Shown here piece after piece: positions 1 through 8,034 of a stretch of DNA of 64,000 bases (the first letter of the stretch is position 1; the number at the start of each line of letters is the position of its first letter). Origin of the DNA: BOG-908 sp964242115. Lineage in GTDB: Bacteria > Pseudomonadota > Alphaproteobacteria > Acetobacterales > Acetobacteraceae. A program made the translations under genes and the position numbers. The stretch spans positions 124,001 to 188,000 of the forward strand of contig CAXSZX010000002.1 in assembly GCA_964242115.1 (NCBI GenBank), given 5' to 3'. The notes below the pieces were generated by a model that worked only from the letters and a program-made list of their open reading frames with translations, was not told the origin of the DNA and searched no databases.

Positions 1-812
1 AGCGTCTGCACCACGGTGTCCGGGCTGGCGCGCATCGCTTCGGCGTTGCCTGCGGTCACGCCGCTGATCTCCGCCTCTACCAGCGCCGCGTCCACCCACT
101 CGACGACCCGCGCCCACTCCGCGTCGCCGGTCCGCACCACCGGTGCCAACGGATCAAGGCTGAGCCGGTCCGGCAAGATGACGAAATCATGTATGCGGCC
201 GTGAAAACCCCTGCGGCCTGCTGCAAGTTTGGAGAAGTCCTGCGTCTCGGCATCGCAATGGCCGCCGACCAGCGCCGCCTCCATCTCGCCAACCTCCTCG
301 AACGGGAACGTTACTACCTTGATGCCGGCCGCACGCGTGGCGTCGGCCAGCCGCAGTGCGGCGTCTGTGGTGCCGATCAGGCAGACATGCTTTCCGGCCA
401 GGTCGCGCAACGACGCGATGCCGCGGTCGCGGTGCACCATCAGCCCTTGGCCGTCGAAGAATACGGGCGTGAGGTAGGCCACACCGTAGCGCCGTGCCAG
501 CCCAGGGTCAGGCGTGGCGCCCACGATCAGCGCGATCTCGCCTTTCTGCAACGACGCATATGCCAAAGCCTCTGACGGGAAAGCATGGATCTGCGTTTGC
601 GCGTGTGCGCCGAGCACGGCCGCGCCAACCGCGCGACAGATGTCGGCGCCGAAAGCTGACGTGTCGCCATGTGTGTCCTCGGTGGTCTCGTCGGCAACCG
701 CGGTGACCACACCGCACTGCAGGCTGTGCGACTGCTTGATGCCGTCGAGAACCGCGCCGGCCTGGGCGCGGCATGCGACGAGCAGGAACAGCACGGCGTA
801 GGCGATGCGCAT
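1..812 (-). CDS. Amino-acid ABC transporter substrate-binding protein, AapJ-like (3' end outside window)
   Basis: The minus-strand frame opens with ATG at 812 and is still open at base 1, so about 270 residues are seen and the C-terminus is missing. The first ~18 residues form a short hydrophobic signal peptide, implying a periplasmic protein. The pattern fits the general L-amino-acid binding protein AapJ: a CGV segment after the signal, a DGQGLMV strand, a VCLIGTTDAALRLAD lobe and a VVRTGDAEWARVVEW segment near the end. Family members deliver amino acids to an AapQMP-type permease, but no permease genes are visible here. It is more divergent than typical AapJ, so ligand specificity is unknown. 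Repeat copy 1 lies 45 bp upstream of its start. Confidence 0.75.
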   Translation of the reverse strand, partial: MRIAYAVLFLLVACRAQAGAVLDGIKQSHSLQCGVVTAVADETTEDTHGDTSAFGADICRAVGAAVLGAHAQTQIHAFPSEALAYASLQKGEIALIVGATPDPGLARRYGVAYLTPVFFDGQGLMVHRDRGIASLRDLAGKHVCLIGTTDAALRLADATRAAGIKVVTFPFEEVGEMEAALVGGHCDAETQDFSKLAAGRRGFHGRIHDFVILPDRLSLDPLAPVVRTGDAEWARVVEWVDAALVEAEISGVTAGNAEAMRASPDTVVQT

Positions 813-857
813 TCTTGTAATCCTGACAAAAAGGCTGAGGGGTTGCGCCCTCAGCCC

Positions 858-1000
858 AAGCAAGCAGTTCTTTTTTGAAAAAAAGAATCAAAAAACGCCT
901 ACTCTCGGCTGTCGCGGATTTTTCCCGAGGAGTCCGCGACAGCCTTCGTAAAAGCTTTTTGCTTTTGTTTTTCTTAAAAAGAAGGCGCTTTCTTTTCTTA
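858..1000 (-). repeat. Intergenic hairpin repeat, copy 1 (P arm left, Q arm right)
   Basis: This is the best copy for seeing the architecture. A left P arm (AAGCAAGCAGTTCTTTTTTG with its complement) and a right Q arm (GCTTTTGTTTTTCTTAAAAA type) flank a perfect 12-bp inverted repeat, GGCTGTCGCGGA at 907-918 and TCCGCGACAGCC at 933-944. AAAAAACG-like and AAAAGCTTTTTG spines lie between arms and centre. The right edge contains the TAA stop of the phosphoesterase gene (998-1000). It separates two same-strand genes, so termination or processing is the simplest role. Confidence 0.85.
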
Positions 1001-3049
1001 CGGCACCCAGGACGGATCCGTCGGCAAGCCAGGCGAAGAGCTAGGCCGCGGGTTGAAGTCGGCCGGCGCCGGGTCCAACAACTTGCCGCCCGCGTAGTCG
1101 GTCGGCACGATGTTCAGCGTGTAGCAGCCCTGGCCGTTGTAATGCGGCAGGGTGTGCACGGTCTTCTCGGCGATCATCGCGTAGGACGCCGGCAGCGGTG
1201 CGGCCGTGCCGGACAGGCGCGCGTTGTCGAACGCGCTGGTCATGTCGCCCAGGCTGCCCTCGCCGTCGATCGGGCCCATGTTCGGCTCGATCGTTTTGGC
1301 GCCGATCTTCTTGGCGCGCGCTTCGTCCGGCAGGTTCTCGAGCGGCGTGAGGTTGAACAGCTCGTCGATGAACTTGATGACCGAGCTGTGCTCCGTGTAC
1401 TGGCTGTGGATCGTGTGCACCGCGGCGTAGGGCGAGATCACGATCGTCGGAATGCGCGGGCCGCCGGAAAGCGGTGCGCCGAAGCTGTCGTTCACTCGGA
1501 TCGAGGAGGGCGCCTGGTCGTAGAGGCCGTCCGTCTCGTCGTAGGTGATGATGATCGCACTCTGGCTCCAATACGGCGAGCTGGCGATGGCGTTGATGCT
1601 GTCGGCCAGCAACGCCTCGGCGATCTGCGCGTCGGAGTAGCCGGGGTGGTCGTCGCTGCCGGCGAAGTTCTGCTGGATGGAGGTCGTGGGGTCGACCGGC
1701 ACCAGACCGTCATTGTTGCCGTAGCCGCCGCGCACATAATACACGCCCGGCCCCGGAAGTGCGGCTGCGTGGACGGTGCTGTAGAAGTCCTGCAGACCGT
1801 GCAGGTTGGTTTTCAGCACGGACGTGTTGTCGCCGAGGTAGCCGAAATATTGCGGCGCGTTGTGGTGGGTGATGTAGGTGGCGTAGGTAGTCGTGCCGGA
1901 GCCGTCCGTCGGCTCATGGGCGTAACCTTCCTGGAACCAGCCCCAGTTCACCGGCGCGTCGGCCGAGGCCACCGCGGCGATGTCGCTCTGCACGTCGACC
2001 AGGTCGAGCGCCGGGTTCTCGTCGCTCTGGATGATGGTGTTGATGTTGCTGCCCATGAAGGAGAGCGGCAGCGAGGCGTAGGTCTGCGTCAGCGCCGGCG
2101 TGGCCGGCGACTCGTCGTTCGGTCCGTAGGGCGGTTTCACCTTCGAGGTGTCGAGGTTCGAGCCGGCGAACGGGCCGGGGTCGGCCGTCACAGGCTCGCC
2201 GCCGCTGCTGGCCAGCGTGCTGCCGGCGACGTTCTTGGCCGAGGTGCCCGGGTGCAGCGCCCATTGCGTGAGGCCGGATTGGCCGGCGATCAGTGCGATC
2301 GCGTTGGGCGTAGACGGGCCGGTGATGGTCATGTGGAAGTTGTCGAACAGCGCGAAGCGGTCGGCGTACTGCCACAGGAAGGGGATGGTGTCGCAGTCGA
2401 GGTGGCTCATCGCCAGCTCGCCCGCCTGCTTGGCTTCCAGGCTGGGAGCGGCCAGGCTGGACAGCGGCGCGCCGGTGCTTGCCGAGACGATGTTGCCGTT
2501 GGCGTCCGTCGTCAGGCCTTCCTCGTCGAGCGCGTAGCGGTCGTTCTTGGTGGTGCCGCCGGTGTAGTCGATGGAGTTGTCGATGCCGGCGTGCGAGTGG
2601 TCCACGCTGTCGGTGTCTGCCGGGTAGAGCTGCACGGTGTGACCGGCGGTGTTGACGACGGTCGCGGGGATCTTGAAGGGCGAGATCGTGCCGACGGAGT
2701 TGTCGGTGTTGACGATCTGCTGGGTGTAGCCGGGCGCGCTGCTGCTGGGTTGGCCGTTGGCCAGAAACAGGCCGGTGGCACCCGGGAACGTGCCAAAATG
2801 CTGGTCGAAGGAGCGGTTCTCCTGAAACAGCACGAACACGTATTTAATGTTGTGGCGCAGCAAGGCCAGCTTGGCGGCATGCGTCAGGTTCGGCTCGGCC
2901 GAGGCGCTGACCAACCTGGACGCGACGAGCGCGCTGGAGCGCGGACCGACGGTGACGCCCGGCTCGGCGGCCATCAGCAGTGTGGGCTGCAACAGGCCGA
3001 GCGTGGCTGTGAACGCGCAAGTGGTCTTCCACCACTGGTTCCGTGTCAT
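998..3049 (-). CDS. Secreted phosphoesterase, phospholipase C / acid phosphatase type (PF04185)
   Basis: A 683-residue protein starting at ATG 3049, which has a good AAGGAAA ribosome site; the longer upstream reading lacks one. A signal peptide covers roughly residues 1-28. The family signature is clear: IKYVFVLFQENRSFD around residues 68-82, then a DNFHMTITGPSTPNAIALIAGQ block, YDETDGLYDQ, and near the end PRIPTIVISPYA followed by HSSVIKFIDELFNL. These are metal-dependent phosphoesterases that cleave phospholipid head groups or phosphomonoesters outside the cytoplasm. The substrate cannot be told from sequence. A role in phosphate scavenging is inference, although phosphonate genes and a PsiE-like gene lie within 7 kb. 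Confidence 0.85.
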   Translation of the reverse strand: MTRNQWWKTTCAFTATLGLLQPTLLMAAEPGVTVGPRSSALVASRLVSASAEPNLTHAAKLALLRHNIKYVFVLFQENRSFDQHFGTFPGATGLFLANGQPSSSAPGYTQQIVNTDNSVGTISPFKIPATVVNTAGHTVQLYPADTDSVDHSHAGIDNSIDYTGGTTKNDRYALDEEGLTTDANGNIVSASTGAPLSSLAAPSLEAKQAGELAMSHLDCDTIPFLWQYADRFALFDNFHMTITGPSTPNAIALIAGQSGLTQWALHPGTSAKNVAGSTLASSGGEPVTADPGPFAGSNLDTSKVKPPYGPNDESPATPALTQTYASLPLSFMGSNINTIIQSDENPALDLVDVQSDIAAVASADAPVNWGWFQEGYAHEPTDGSGTTTYATYITHHNAPQYFGYLGDNTSVLKTNLHGLQDFYSTVHAAALPGPGVYYVRGGYGNNDGLVPVDPTTSIQQNFAGSDDHPGYSDAQIAEALLADSINAIASSPYWSQSAIIITYDETDGLYDQAPSSIRVNDSFGAPLSGGPRIPTIVISPYAAVHTIHSQYTEHSSVIKFIDELFNLTPLENLPDEARAKKIGAKTIEPNMGPIDGEGSLGDMTSAFDNARLSGTAAPLPASYAMIAEKTVHTLPHYNGQGCYTLNIVPTDYAGGKLLDPAPADFNPRPSSSPGLPTDPSWVP

Positions 3050-3209
3050 GGCTGAGTTTCCTTGTTTGAAGGCTGAGGTGCACCCGCCCTGCCTCGTCGC
3101 CGGTGCCGCGCCGAGGAATACAGCCTCCCCCAAGCGCAACCATCTCAGTCATGTGACAATGCACATGGATCGCGTGGCTGTGATCCAGGTTGAGACGCCG
3201 GTGCATTGC

Positions 3210-3239
3210 TTGCCCGGGGGATGGCGGCGCGGCTATATC
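3210..3239 (+). promoter_or_regulatory. Candidate promoter of tRNA-Leu
   Basis: TTGCCC at 3210-3215 and TATATC at 3234-3239 are separated by 18 bp, and the -10 ends 8 bp before the mature tRNA. The fit to a housekeeping sigma promoter is by eye only. Confidence 0.5.
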
Positions 3240-3247
3240 TGCGGCGC

Positions 3248-3334
3248 GCGGGTGTGGTGAAATGGTAACCACAGCAGACTCAAAATCTGCCGGGCCGAAA
3301 GCCCTTGCCGGTTCGAGTCCGGCCACCCGCACCA
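3248..3334 (+). tRNA. tRNA-Leu (anticodon CAA)
   Basis: The acceptor strand GCGGGTG (3248-3254) pairs with CACCCGC (3324-3330), followed by ACCA, so CCA is encoded. The anticodon loop CTCAAAA is closed by GCAGA/TCTGC and reads CAA. The long variable arm (GGGCCGAAAGCCC) marks a class II tRNA, and GGTTCGAGTCC gives the T loop. It decodes UUG leucine codons. Confidence 0.95.
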
Positions 3335-3384
3335 TCCTAAAAACCAGGTGCTCACTCCTGGCTTTACCGGCGCACGGCGGGGGG

Positions 3385-3399
3385 CTATACGGCTGCACC
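3385..3399 (+). promoter_or_regulatory. Candidate -10 region of tRNA-Asn, shared with tRNA-Cys
   Basis: CTATACGGCTGCACC lies 5 bp before the tRNA-Asn gene. Almost the same 15-mer (CTATACGGCCGCACC) sits at 29119-29133 ahead of tRNA-Cys. CTATAC resembles a -10 box. No strong -35 is seen. Confidence 0.4.
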
Positions 3400-3403
3400 C
3401 TGA

Positions 3404-3479
3404 TCCCGAATAGCTCAGCTGGTAGAGCAAGCGACTGTTAATCGCTCGGTCGTAGGTTCGAGTCCTACTTCGGGAGCCA
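3404..3479 (+). tRNA. tRNA-Asn (anticodon GTT)
   Basis: The acceptor TCCCGAA (3404-3410) pairs with TTCGGGA (3469-3475), followed by G and an encoded CCA. AGCTCAGCTGGTAGAGCA forms the D arm, the loop CTGTTAA inside AGCGA/TCGCT gives anticodon GTT, and GTAGGTTCGAGTCCTAC forms the T arm. It lies 69 bp after tRNA-Leu with its own possible -10 box, so the two may be separate units. Confidence 0.95.
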
Positions 3480-3485
3480 GGAAGG

Positions 3486-3624
3486 CCAGGGGCTCTGCCC
3501 CTGGACGCCGCTAAGGGCAGTCGTGCTTGTGACCTATACCTAACGCAGTTTCGAGCAACGGGGGCTAGCTGGCCTCACCGTGCGGTGCACGCTTGCGCGT
3601 CGAGGTCCAGGGCAGAGCCCCTGG
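3486..3624. repeat. Pair of CCAGGGGCTCTGCCCCTGG palindromes around the tRNA-Asn / beta-helix gene junction
   Basis: A 19-bp palindrome, CCAGGGGCTCTGCCCCTGG, lies at 3486-3504 directly after tRNA-Asn. A nearly identical sequence in the inverted sense, CCAGGGCAGAGCCCCTGG with one G missing, lies at 3607-3624, just beyond the stop of the minus-strand gene. Each can form a GC-rich hairpin and may end transcription of the adjacent unit. The ~100 bp between them shows no gene. Confidence 0.6.
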
Positions 3625-3631
3625 CCATGCC

Positions 3632-6475
3632 TCAGGCCCAAACCGGCGCGCTCTGCGTCCCGGTGTTCACATACCGCCGCCCCGCCCCGCTCGCCGTATC
3701 CACGTATGTAGACCCCGGCGTTGCCAGGCCAGCCGCCGTGCCCGACGCGCCACTCACCGGCGCCGTGCTGCCGAACATCTCCACCACGTTGCCTGGTCCT
3801 ACCCAGCACTGGTGCAGCCCGTCCCAAACCCGCACGCCGCAGCGTATCCCCTGACTGGACGTGGCTTTGACGATCTGCGCCGGCGGGGCCACGCCGTCGA
3901 TGGTGGGCACCGTGTCCAGCGCGCCGCGCAAATCGTTGCCTGGATCCACGCCGTAGCCGATGGCGTAGATCCCCGAGGTCGGCAGCAGCGCCGGCGCGCC
4001 GCCGTATTGCGAGAGGTTGGACACGGTCAGGTCGATGACGCTGCTGTTGAGGTAGGACAGCACCGCAGTTGCCGCCATCGGTGCCGCCACCGTGTTGGGC
4101 GCAGTCAGCTTGAGCGACGCGATCGTGCTGGCCGGCAGCCCGCCCATGTTCGGCAGCGTCCATTTCAGGTCGCAGCAGGAGACCGGATACGTGGCACTGC
4201 TCACCGACCCGATGAGGAAAGCGGCCCCCTGCGGGTTGATCGCCGGGCAGCCCGGCTTGATGTTGCCCTCCTCGAAGAAGCCGCGCCCGTGCAGCCGGAC
4301 GCCGTGTGACTGGTCGATCACCGCAATGCAGCCGCAGGTGTCGGCCACCGCGTTGGCGCATTCGACGGATCCCGCACCGCTGGCCCAGAAGAAGATGTTC
4401 GAGTTCACCATGTTCATCCGGCCGATGCGGATGTCCTGTGCGTAGCGCACCCAGATGCCGGCATGCCCGCCGATGCCCTGGATGGAGTCCACCTCGAACT
4501 CCAGGCTGGCCCCGAACATCACGCAGAAGGTAGGGCCGTAATTGGCGTTGTAGTTGTCCGGCACGCTGCCGGTGAGCTGGATGCGTCCGGCCTGGGTGCC
4601 GGCCGTCACTCCTGCCCCGCACTGATACTGGTTGCCGCCGGTGATGAAGTCCGCGACCCAGGGCGGGGTTATGGTGGCGCCAGTGCCCGGGCTGGGCGTG
4701 GCAAAGTCCGACCGGAACGCCTTGTTCATCAGGAACGCGCCGGGGTTGGCCGGGTCGAACACGGAGAACCCGTTGCCCGGCGTCCACTGCTGCTGCTGCA
4801 GTGACGGCGCGCCGTTGTACGACGTCGGCGGCAGCGCGTATGCACCCTGCAATTTGATCGTCGCCGCGGTGATGCCGCCCTGCGCGTTCACCGCCGTCAC
4901 CGTCACCGCGAAGCCGCTGTATGTTGCCAGCGACGGGTTGGCCGCCACCCAGATGTCGCCCACCGCGTAACCGGACCCGGCGTTGGCGATGGTGCAGGTC
5001 CCGCCCGCCACCGCCTGCCAGTTCTTGCCCAGGCAGACGCCGCTGGTCTTGTGCTGGTAGGTGCCATCGAACGAGACGCACATGTTGAGGTCGCCCAGGT
5101 GCGCGCGTGGCACCACGACGACGCAAGGCATGTAGTTCGCCGTCGGGTTGGCGTTGCCGTCGAAGGCGCCGGAGACTGTGCCGGTCCCGCTCTGCGCACC
5201 CACGTACGGCGTGGGGATGATGCGGCCCGGCCCGCCCATCATGACGTTCTCCGGCACGACCACAGGCTGGCTGACGTAGTAGTTGCCGGCCGGCAGGAAC
5301 ACCTGGACGAAGTTGCGCTCGGCGATGTTGTCCAGCCCGGTGCCAGATTGCGCGCGATACATCAGTTGCGCGTAGAGCAAGTAGTTCTGCAGGCTCGGCC
5401 AGCAATCGTAGAAGGACGAGGGCTGCCACACCTCGCCGAAGTTGAAGCCGCGCAGCTTTCGCCGGTCGGTCTCGCGCAGGGCCGCCAGCATCGCCGGCGG
5501 CTGCGGCACGATGCCGGCGTTATGCGAAAAGATCGAGCTGCTGGCAGCCACGTCTGCGAGCGGCTGCGAGGGCAGCGTGGCCGGCGCGAAGGTCGGCAGG
5601 GGTGCCGCGGCGGCGCCGCTGGACAGGCACACCACGCCGGCATTGTTCCACATCTTGTTGGTGGCGAGCGTGCCGGGGTTGCTGGTGACGCCGCCGATCG
5701 TCGCGGAGTACACCGCGCCCGTGCCGGCCTGCGCGCCGAGCCACAATTGCGAGCCCGGCTGCAGAAAGATCGCAGCGCTCGAGGAGAGCGTTCCTGACCC
5801 GGAGAACGACAGCGGGCCGCTGAGCGTGCCGCCGGACGACGACAGCGTGGACGTGGCCAGCGCGGCCAGGGTCTGCTGCGTGGTCGTCAACGCGCCGCCA
5901 TCGGCCACCGTGTTCGGCAGTGTGCCGAACTGCACCGCCAGGCGCTGCGGCGAACCCATGCTGCCGGCAGACAGGCCGGTGCCCACGCCGTTGATCGCCG
6001 AACCGTCGCTCAGCGCCAGCGTCCCGGTACCGCTTGAAGGCGGCGTCACGAAGAAACTGGCAGGTGCGGAGACGATGCTTTGTGCCGCATCATCCCGCAC
6101 GATCAGGCTGCCGGCTTGCGCCGTGGTGTAGATGGGACCAAGGCCGGTCCAGTTGCCGTTCGCACCCAGGACGAAGTTGCCGACGCTCGTCCAGGTGGCG
6201 CCGCCATTCGTCGAGTAGTCCAGCGCAGTGGGCGTGGCGTTCGCCACCGCACCCGAAATGGACAGCGGCATACCGGTGACCGCGCTCGTAACACCGACGC
6301 TCAACGTCTCTACCGGGCTTGCGCCGCCGCCGCCGCCGCCAAGGTTTATCGCAACGACGTTGAGGCGGTCAGGCCCCGTCAGGATCGCAGCGATCAGCCC
6401 TGGATCGGTCACGATCGCACCGAGTGCGTAACTGCCAAATGGCGCCGTCACCAGCAAGGCGGATGGTTGCGACAT
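3632..6475 (-). CDS. Large beta-helix / phage tail-spike-like protein, unknown role
   Basis: A 947-residue protein; ATG 6475 is preceded by AAGGA at a good distance, while longer readings run into repeat copy 2. No signal peptide is evident. A hydrophobic N-terminal block of ~40 residues leads to a six-glycine linker, then long Ser/Thr/Ala/Gly-rich stretches with few charges. The central-to-C-terminal part reads like right-handed beta-helix rungs (GIWVRYAQDIRIGRMNMVNS, GVRLHGRGFFEEGNIK). The C-terminus GSTYVDTASGAGRRYVNTG then SAPVW resembles the end motif of tail-fibre and spike proteins. Surface adhesin, polysaccharide-binding protein or stray tail spike are all possible. No other phage gene is nearby. 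Function not assigned. Confidence 0.7.
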   Translation of the reverse strand: MSQPSALLVTAPFGSYALGAIVTDPGLIAAILTGPDRLNVVAINLGGGGGGASPVETLSVGVTSAVTGMPLSISGAVANATPTALDYSTNGGATWTSVGNFVLGANGNWTGLGPIYTTAQAGSLIVRDDAAQSIVSAPASFFVTPPSSGTGTLALSDGSAINGVGTGLSAGSMGSPQRLAVQFGTLPNTVADGGALTTTQQTLAALATSTLSSSGGTLSGPLSFSGSGTLSSSAAIFLQPGSQLWLGAQAGTGAVYSATIGGVTSNPGTLATNKMWNNAGVVCLSSGAAAAPLPTFAPATLPSQPLADVAASSSIFSHNAGIVPQPPAMLAALRETDRRKLRGFNFGEVWQPSSFYDCWPSLQNYLLYAQLMYRAQSGTGLDNIAERNFVQVFLPAGNYYVSQPVVVPENVMMGGPGRIIPTPYVGAQSGTGTVSGAFDGNANPTANYMPCVVVVPRAHLGDLNMCVSFDGTYQHKTSGVCLGKNWQAVAGGTCTIANAGSGYAVGDIWVAANPSLATYSGFAVTVTAVNAQGGITAATIKLQGAYALPPTSYNGAPSLQQQQWTPGNGFSVFDPANPGAFLMNKAFRSDFATPSPGTGATITPPWVADFITGGNQYQCGAGVTAGTQAGRIQLTGSVPDNYNANYGPTFCVMFGASLEFEVDSIQGIGGHAGIWVRYAQDIRIGRMNMVNSNIFFWASGAGSVECANAVADTCGCIAVIDQSHGVRLHGRGFFEEGNIKPGCPAINPQGAAFLIGSVSSATYPVSCCDLKWTLPNMGGLPASTIASLKLTAPNTVAAPMAATAVLSYLNSSVIDLTVSNLSQYGGAPALLPTSGIYAIGYGVDPGNDLRGALDTVPTIDGVAPPAQIVKATSSQGIRCGVRVWDGLHQCWVGPGNVVEMFGSTAPVSGASGTAAGLATPGSTYVDTASGAGRRYVNTGTQSAPVWA

Positions 6476-6555
6476 GCGTGTCCTTCGAATTAGCGCGGGC
6501 ATTCTAGCAGACATCGTCGAGCTTGGTTTGGTTGGTTCGCGGCACAGGGAGAAAG

Positions 6556-6710
6556 AAAGCAAGGCAAGCAGTTCTTTTTTGAAAAGAACCAACAAACTTT
6601 TGCTCTCTGTGGGTGCGCGTTGTGGAAGCGCGTCGTTTCAGCTTTTCGCGACAGCGCTCGCAAAAGCTTTTTGCTTCTTTTTCTCGAAAAAGAAGACTCT
6701 TGCTTCCTTT
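6556..6710 (-). repeat. Intergenic hairpin repeat, copy 2 (P left, Q right)
   Basis: P arm CAAGCAGTTCTTTTTTGAAA on the left, Q arm GCTTCTTTTTCTCGAAAAAG on the right. The centre keeps only the right half of the palindrome (TTCGCGACAGCGCTCG). This is the one copy that lies between two divergent start codons (6475 minus, 6772 plus) instead of beside a stop codon. Confidence 0.85.
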
Positions 6711-6771
6711 GCCCAGGTGGACAGCCCCGACGTGCCTGTCGTAACGCATCCCCCGACTGCACGAGTGCGCC

Positions 6772-7908
6772 GTGACCCAAAAAACCCCTGCCGAGACGAT
6801 CCTGACGAACGCCATCGTGGTGCTGCCGCAGCACGCGACAGCCGCAACCGTGGTGATCCGCGACGGCCTGATCGCCGACATCCAGCCCGGCGCTGCCGCA
6901 GGCTGCGACCTCGACGGCGACTACCTGCTGCCCGGCTGCGTGGACCTCCACACCGACAACCTCGAGCGCCAGGTGATGCCGCGGTACAACGCCCGCTGGC
7001 CCAGCCGCGCCGCCCTGCTGGCGCACGACGCGCAATGCGCTGCCTCCGGCATCACCACCGTGTTCGACGCGCTATGCGCCGGCCAGGCCGGGCTGGACGA
7101 CGACCGCACCCGCACCTGCCGCGAAGGCGTCGCCGACCTTGCGGCGCTAGAGGCAACCGGCTTGCTCAAGGCGCACCACCTGCTGCACCTGCGCTGCGAG
7201 CTGCCGGCACCCGACCTCATGGCGCAGCTCGAGATGCACGCCGGCAACCCTGCCCTGCGCATGGTCAGCCTGATGGACCACACGCCAGGCTTCGGCCAGT
7301 TCGGCGACCTGGCGCGCTACCGCCGCATGCTGCGCCAGGATGGGCTGAACCAGGCCGCCATCGACGAGCAGATCGCCATGCGTTGGCGCCAGCGCGCGCA
7401 GCACCTGGTGCCGAACCGGCGCGCCCTGCTCGAGCGGCTGCGGGAGGTGGGCGCAGTGCTCGCCAGCCACGACGATGCTACCGACGACGACGTCGCCGCC
7501 AACCTGGCCGACGGGATCATGGTGAGCGAGTTCCCCGTCTCGCTGCACGCGGCCGAAGCGGCCAAGGCGGCCGGCTTGTCGGTGATCGCCGGTGCGCCGA
7601 ACCTGGTGCGCGGTGGCTCGCACGGCGGCAACGTGGCCGTCTCCGCCCTGCTGCGCGCGGGCGTGGTGGACGCTCTGGCGTCGGACTACGTGCCCGGCAG
7701 CCTGGTGCACGCCGCCTTCATCGCGTCCGAAACGGTTGGGCTGCCGGCTGCGGTGGCCATGGTGAGCAGCGCGCCGGCGCGGATGACCGGGCTTGCGGAC
7801 CGCGGGGAGATCGCGGTGGGCAAGCGGGCGGACCTGGTGCGGGTGCGGGTGCATGACGGCGCGCCGGTGGTGCGGCAGGTCTGGCTCGAGGGGGTGCGGG
7901 TGATATGA
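6772..7908 (+). CDS. phnM: Alpha-D-ribose 1-methylphosphonate 5-triphosphate diphosphatase PhnM
   Basis: A 378-residue amidohydrolase-fold protein with a GTG start. LLPGCVDLHTDNLERQVMPR near residues 52-71 contains the HTD metal motif that marks PhnM within the amidohydrolase superfamily. A second metal/active-site region, HDDATDDDVAANL, follows, and the end has the AVGKRADLVRV motif common to the superfamily. In the C-P lyase route PhnM removes pyrophosphate from the triphosphate intermediate. Next comes a DUF1045 gene often found with phn clusters. The lyase core (phnGHIJKL) is not in the window, so it must lie elsewhere or be absent. Confidence 0.9.
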   Translation: MTQKTPAETILTNAIVVLPQHATAATVVIRDGLIADIQPGAAAGCDLDGDYLLPGCVDLHTDNLERQVMPRYNARWPSRAALLAHDAQCAASGITTVFDALCAGQAGLDDDRTRTCREGVADLAALEATGLLKAHHLLHLRCELPAPDLMAQLEMHAGNPALRMVSLMDHTPGFGQFGDLARYRRMLRQDGLNQAAIDEQIAMRWRQRAQHLVPNRRALLERLREVGAVLASHDDATDDDVAANLADGIMVSEFPVSLHAAEAAKAAGLSVIAGAPNLVRGGSHGGNVAVSALLRAGVVDALASDYVPGSLVHAAFIASETVGLPAAVAMVSSAPARMTGLADRGEIAVGKRADLVRVRVHDGAPVVRQVWLEGVRVI

Positions 7909-7910
7909 AG

Positions 7911-8020
7911 GCAGGCCTTCTTTTTTGAACAAAAGCAGCAGAAATTTTTTGGGCGGCTGTCGCGGACCGTTCTACAGACGCGCACCCCAGAGACAGAAGT
8001 TTTTTGGTTTTACTTCGCAA
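7911..8020 (+). repeat. Intergenic hairpin repeat, copy 3 (degenerate, Q left, P right)
   Basis: Begins two bases after the phnM stop with GCAGGCCTTCTTTTTTGAAC, has the central GGCTGTCGCGGA, and ends in a worn P arm (GAAGTTTTTTGGTTTTAC). It fills the gap to the next co-directional gene, whose GTG start is 14 bp after it. Confidence 0.75.
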
Positions 8021-8034
8021 GACAGAACATCCTT

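Noticed and set aside
875..3055. Long plus-strand frame of 726 codons over the phosphoesterase gene
   Set aside because: Antisense to a protein with clear PF04185 motifs and a signal peptide; the product is Arg/Val/Gly-rich low complexity, as expected for an antisense frame in high-GC DNA.
3540..5429. 629-codon minus-strand frame inside the beta-helix gene
   Set aside because: Arg-rich shadow in another frame with no recognisable motif; the 947-residue frame has the ribosome site.
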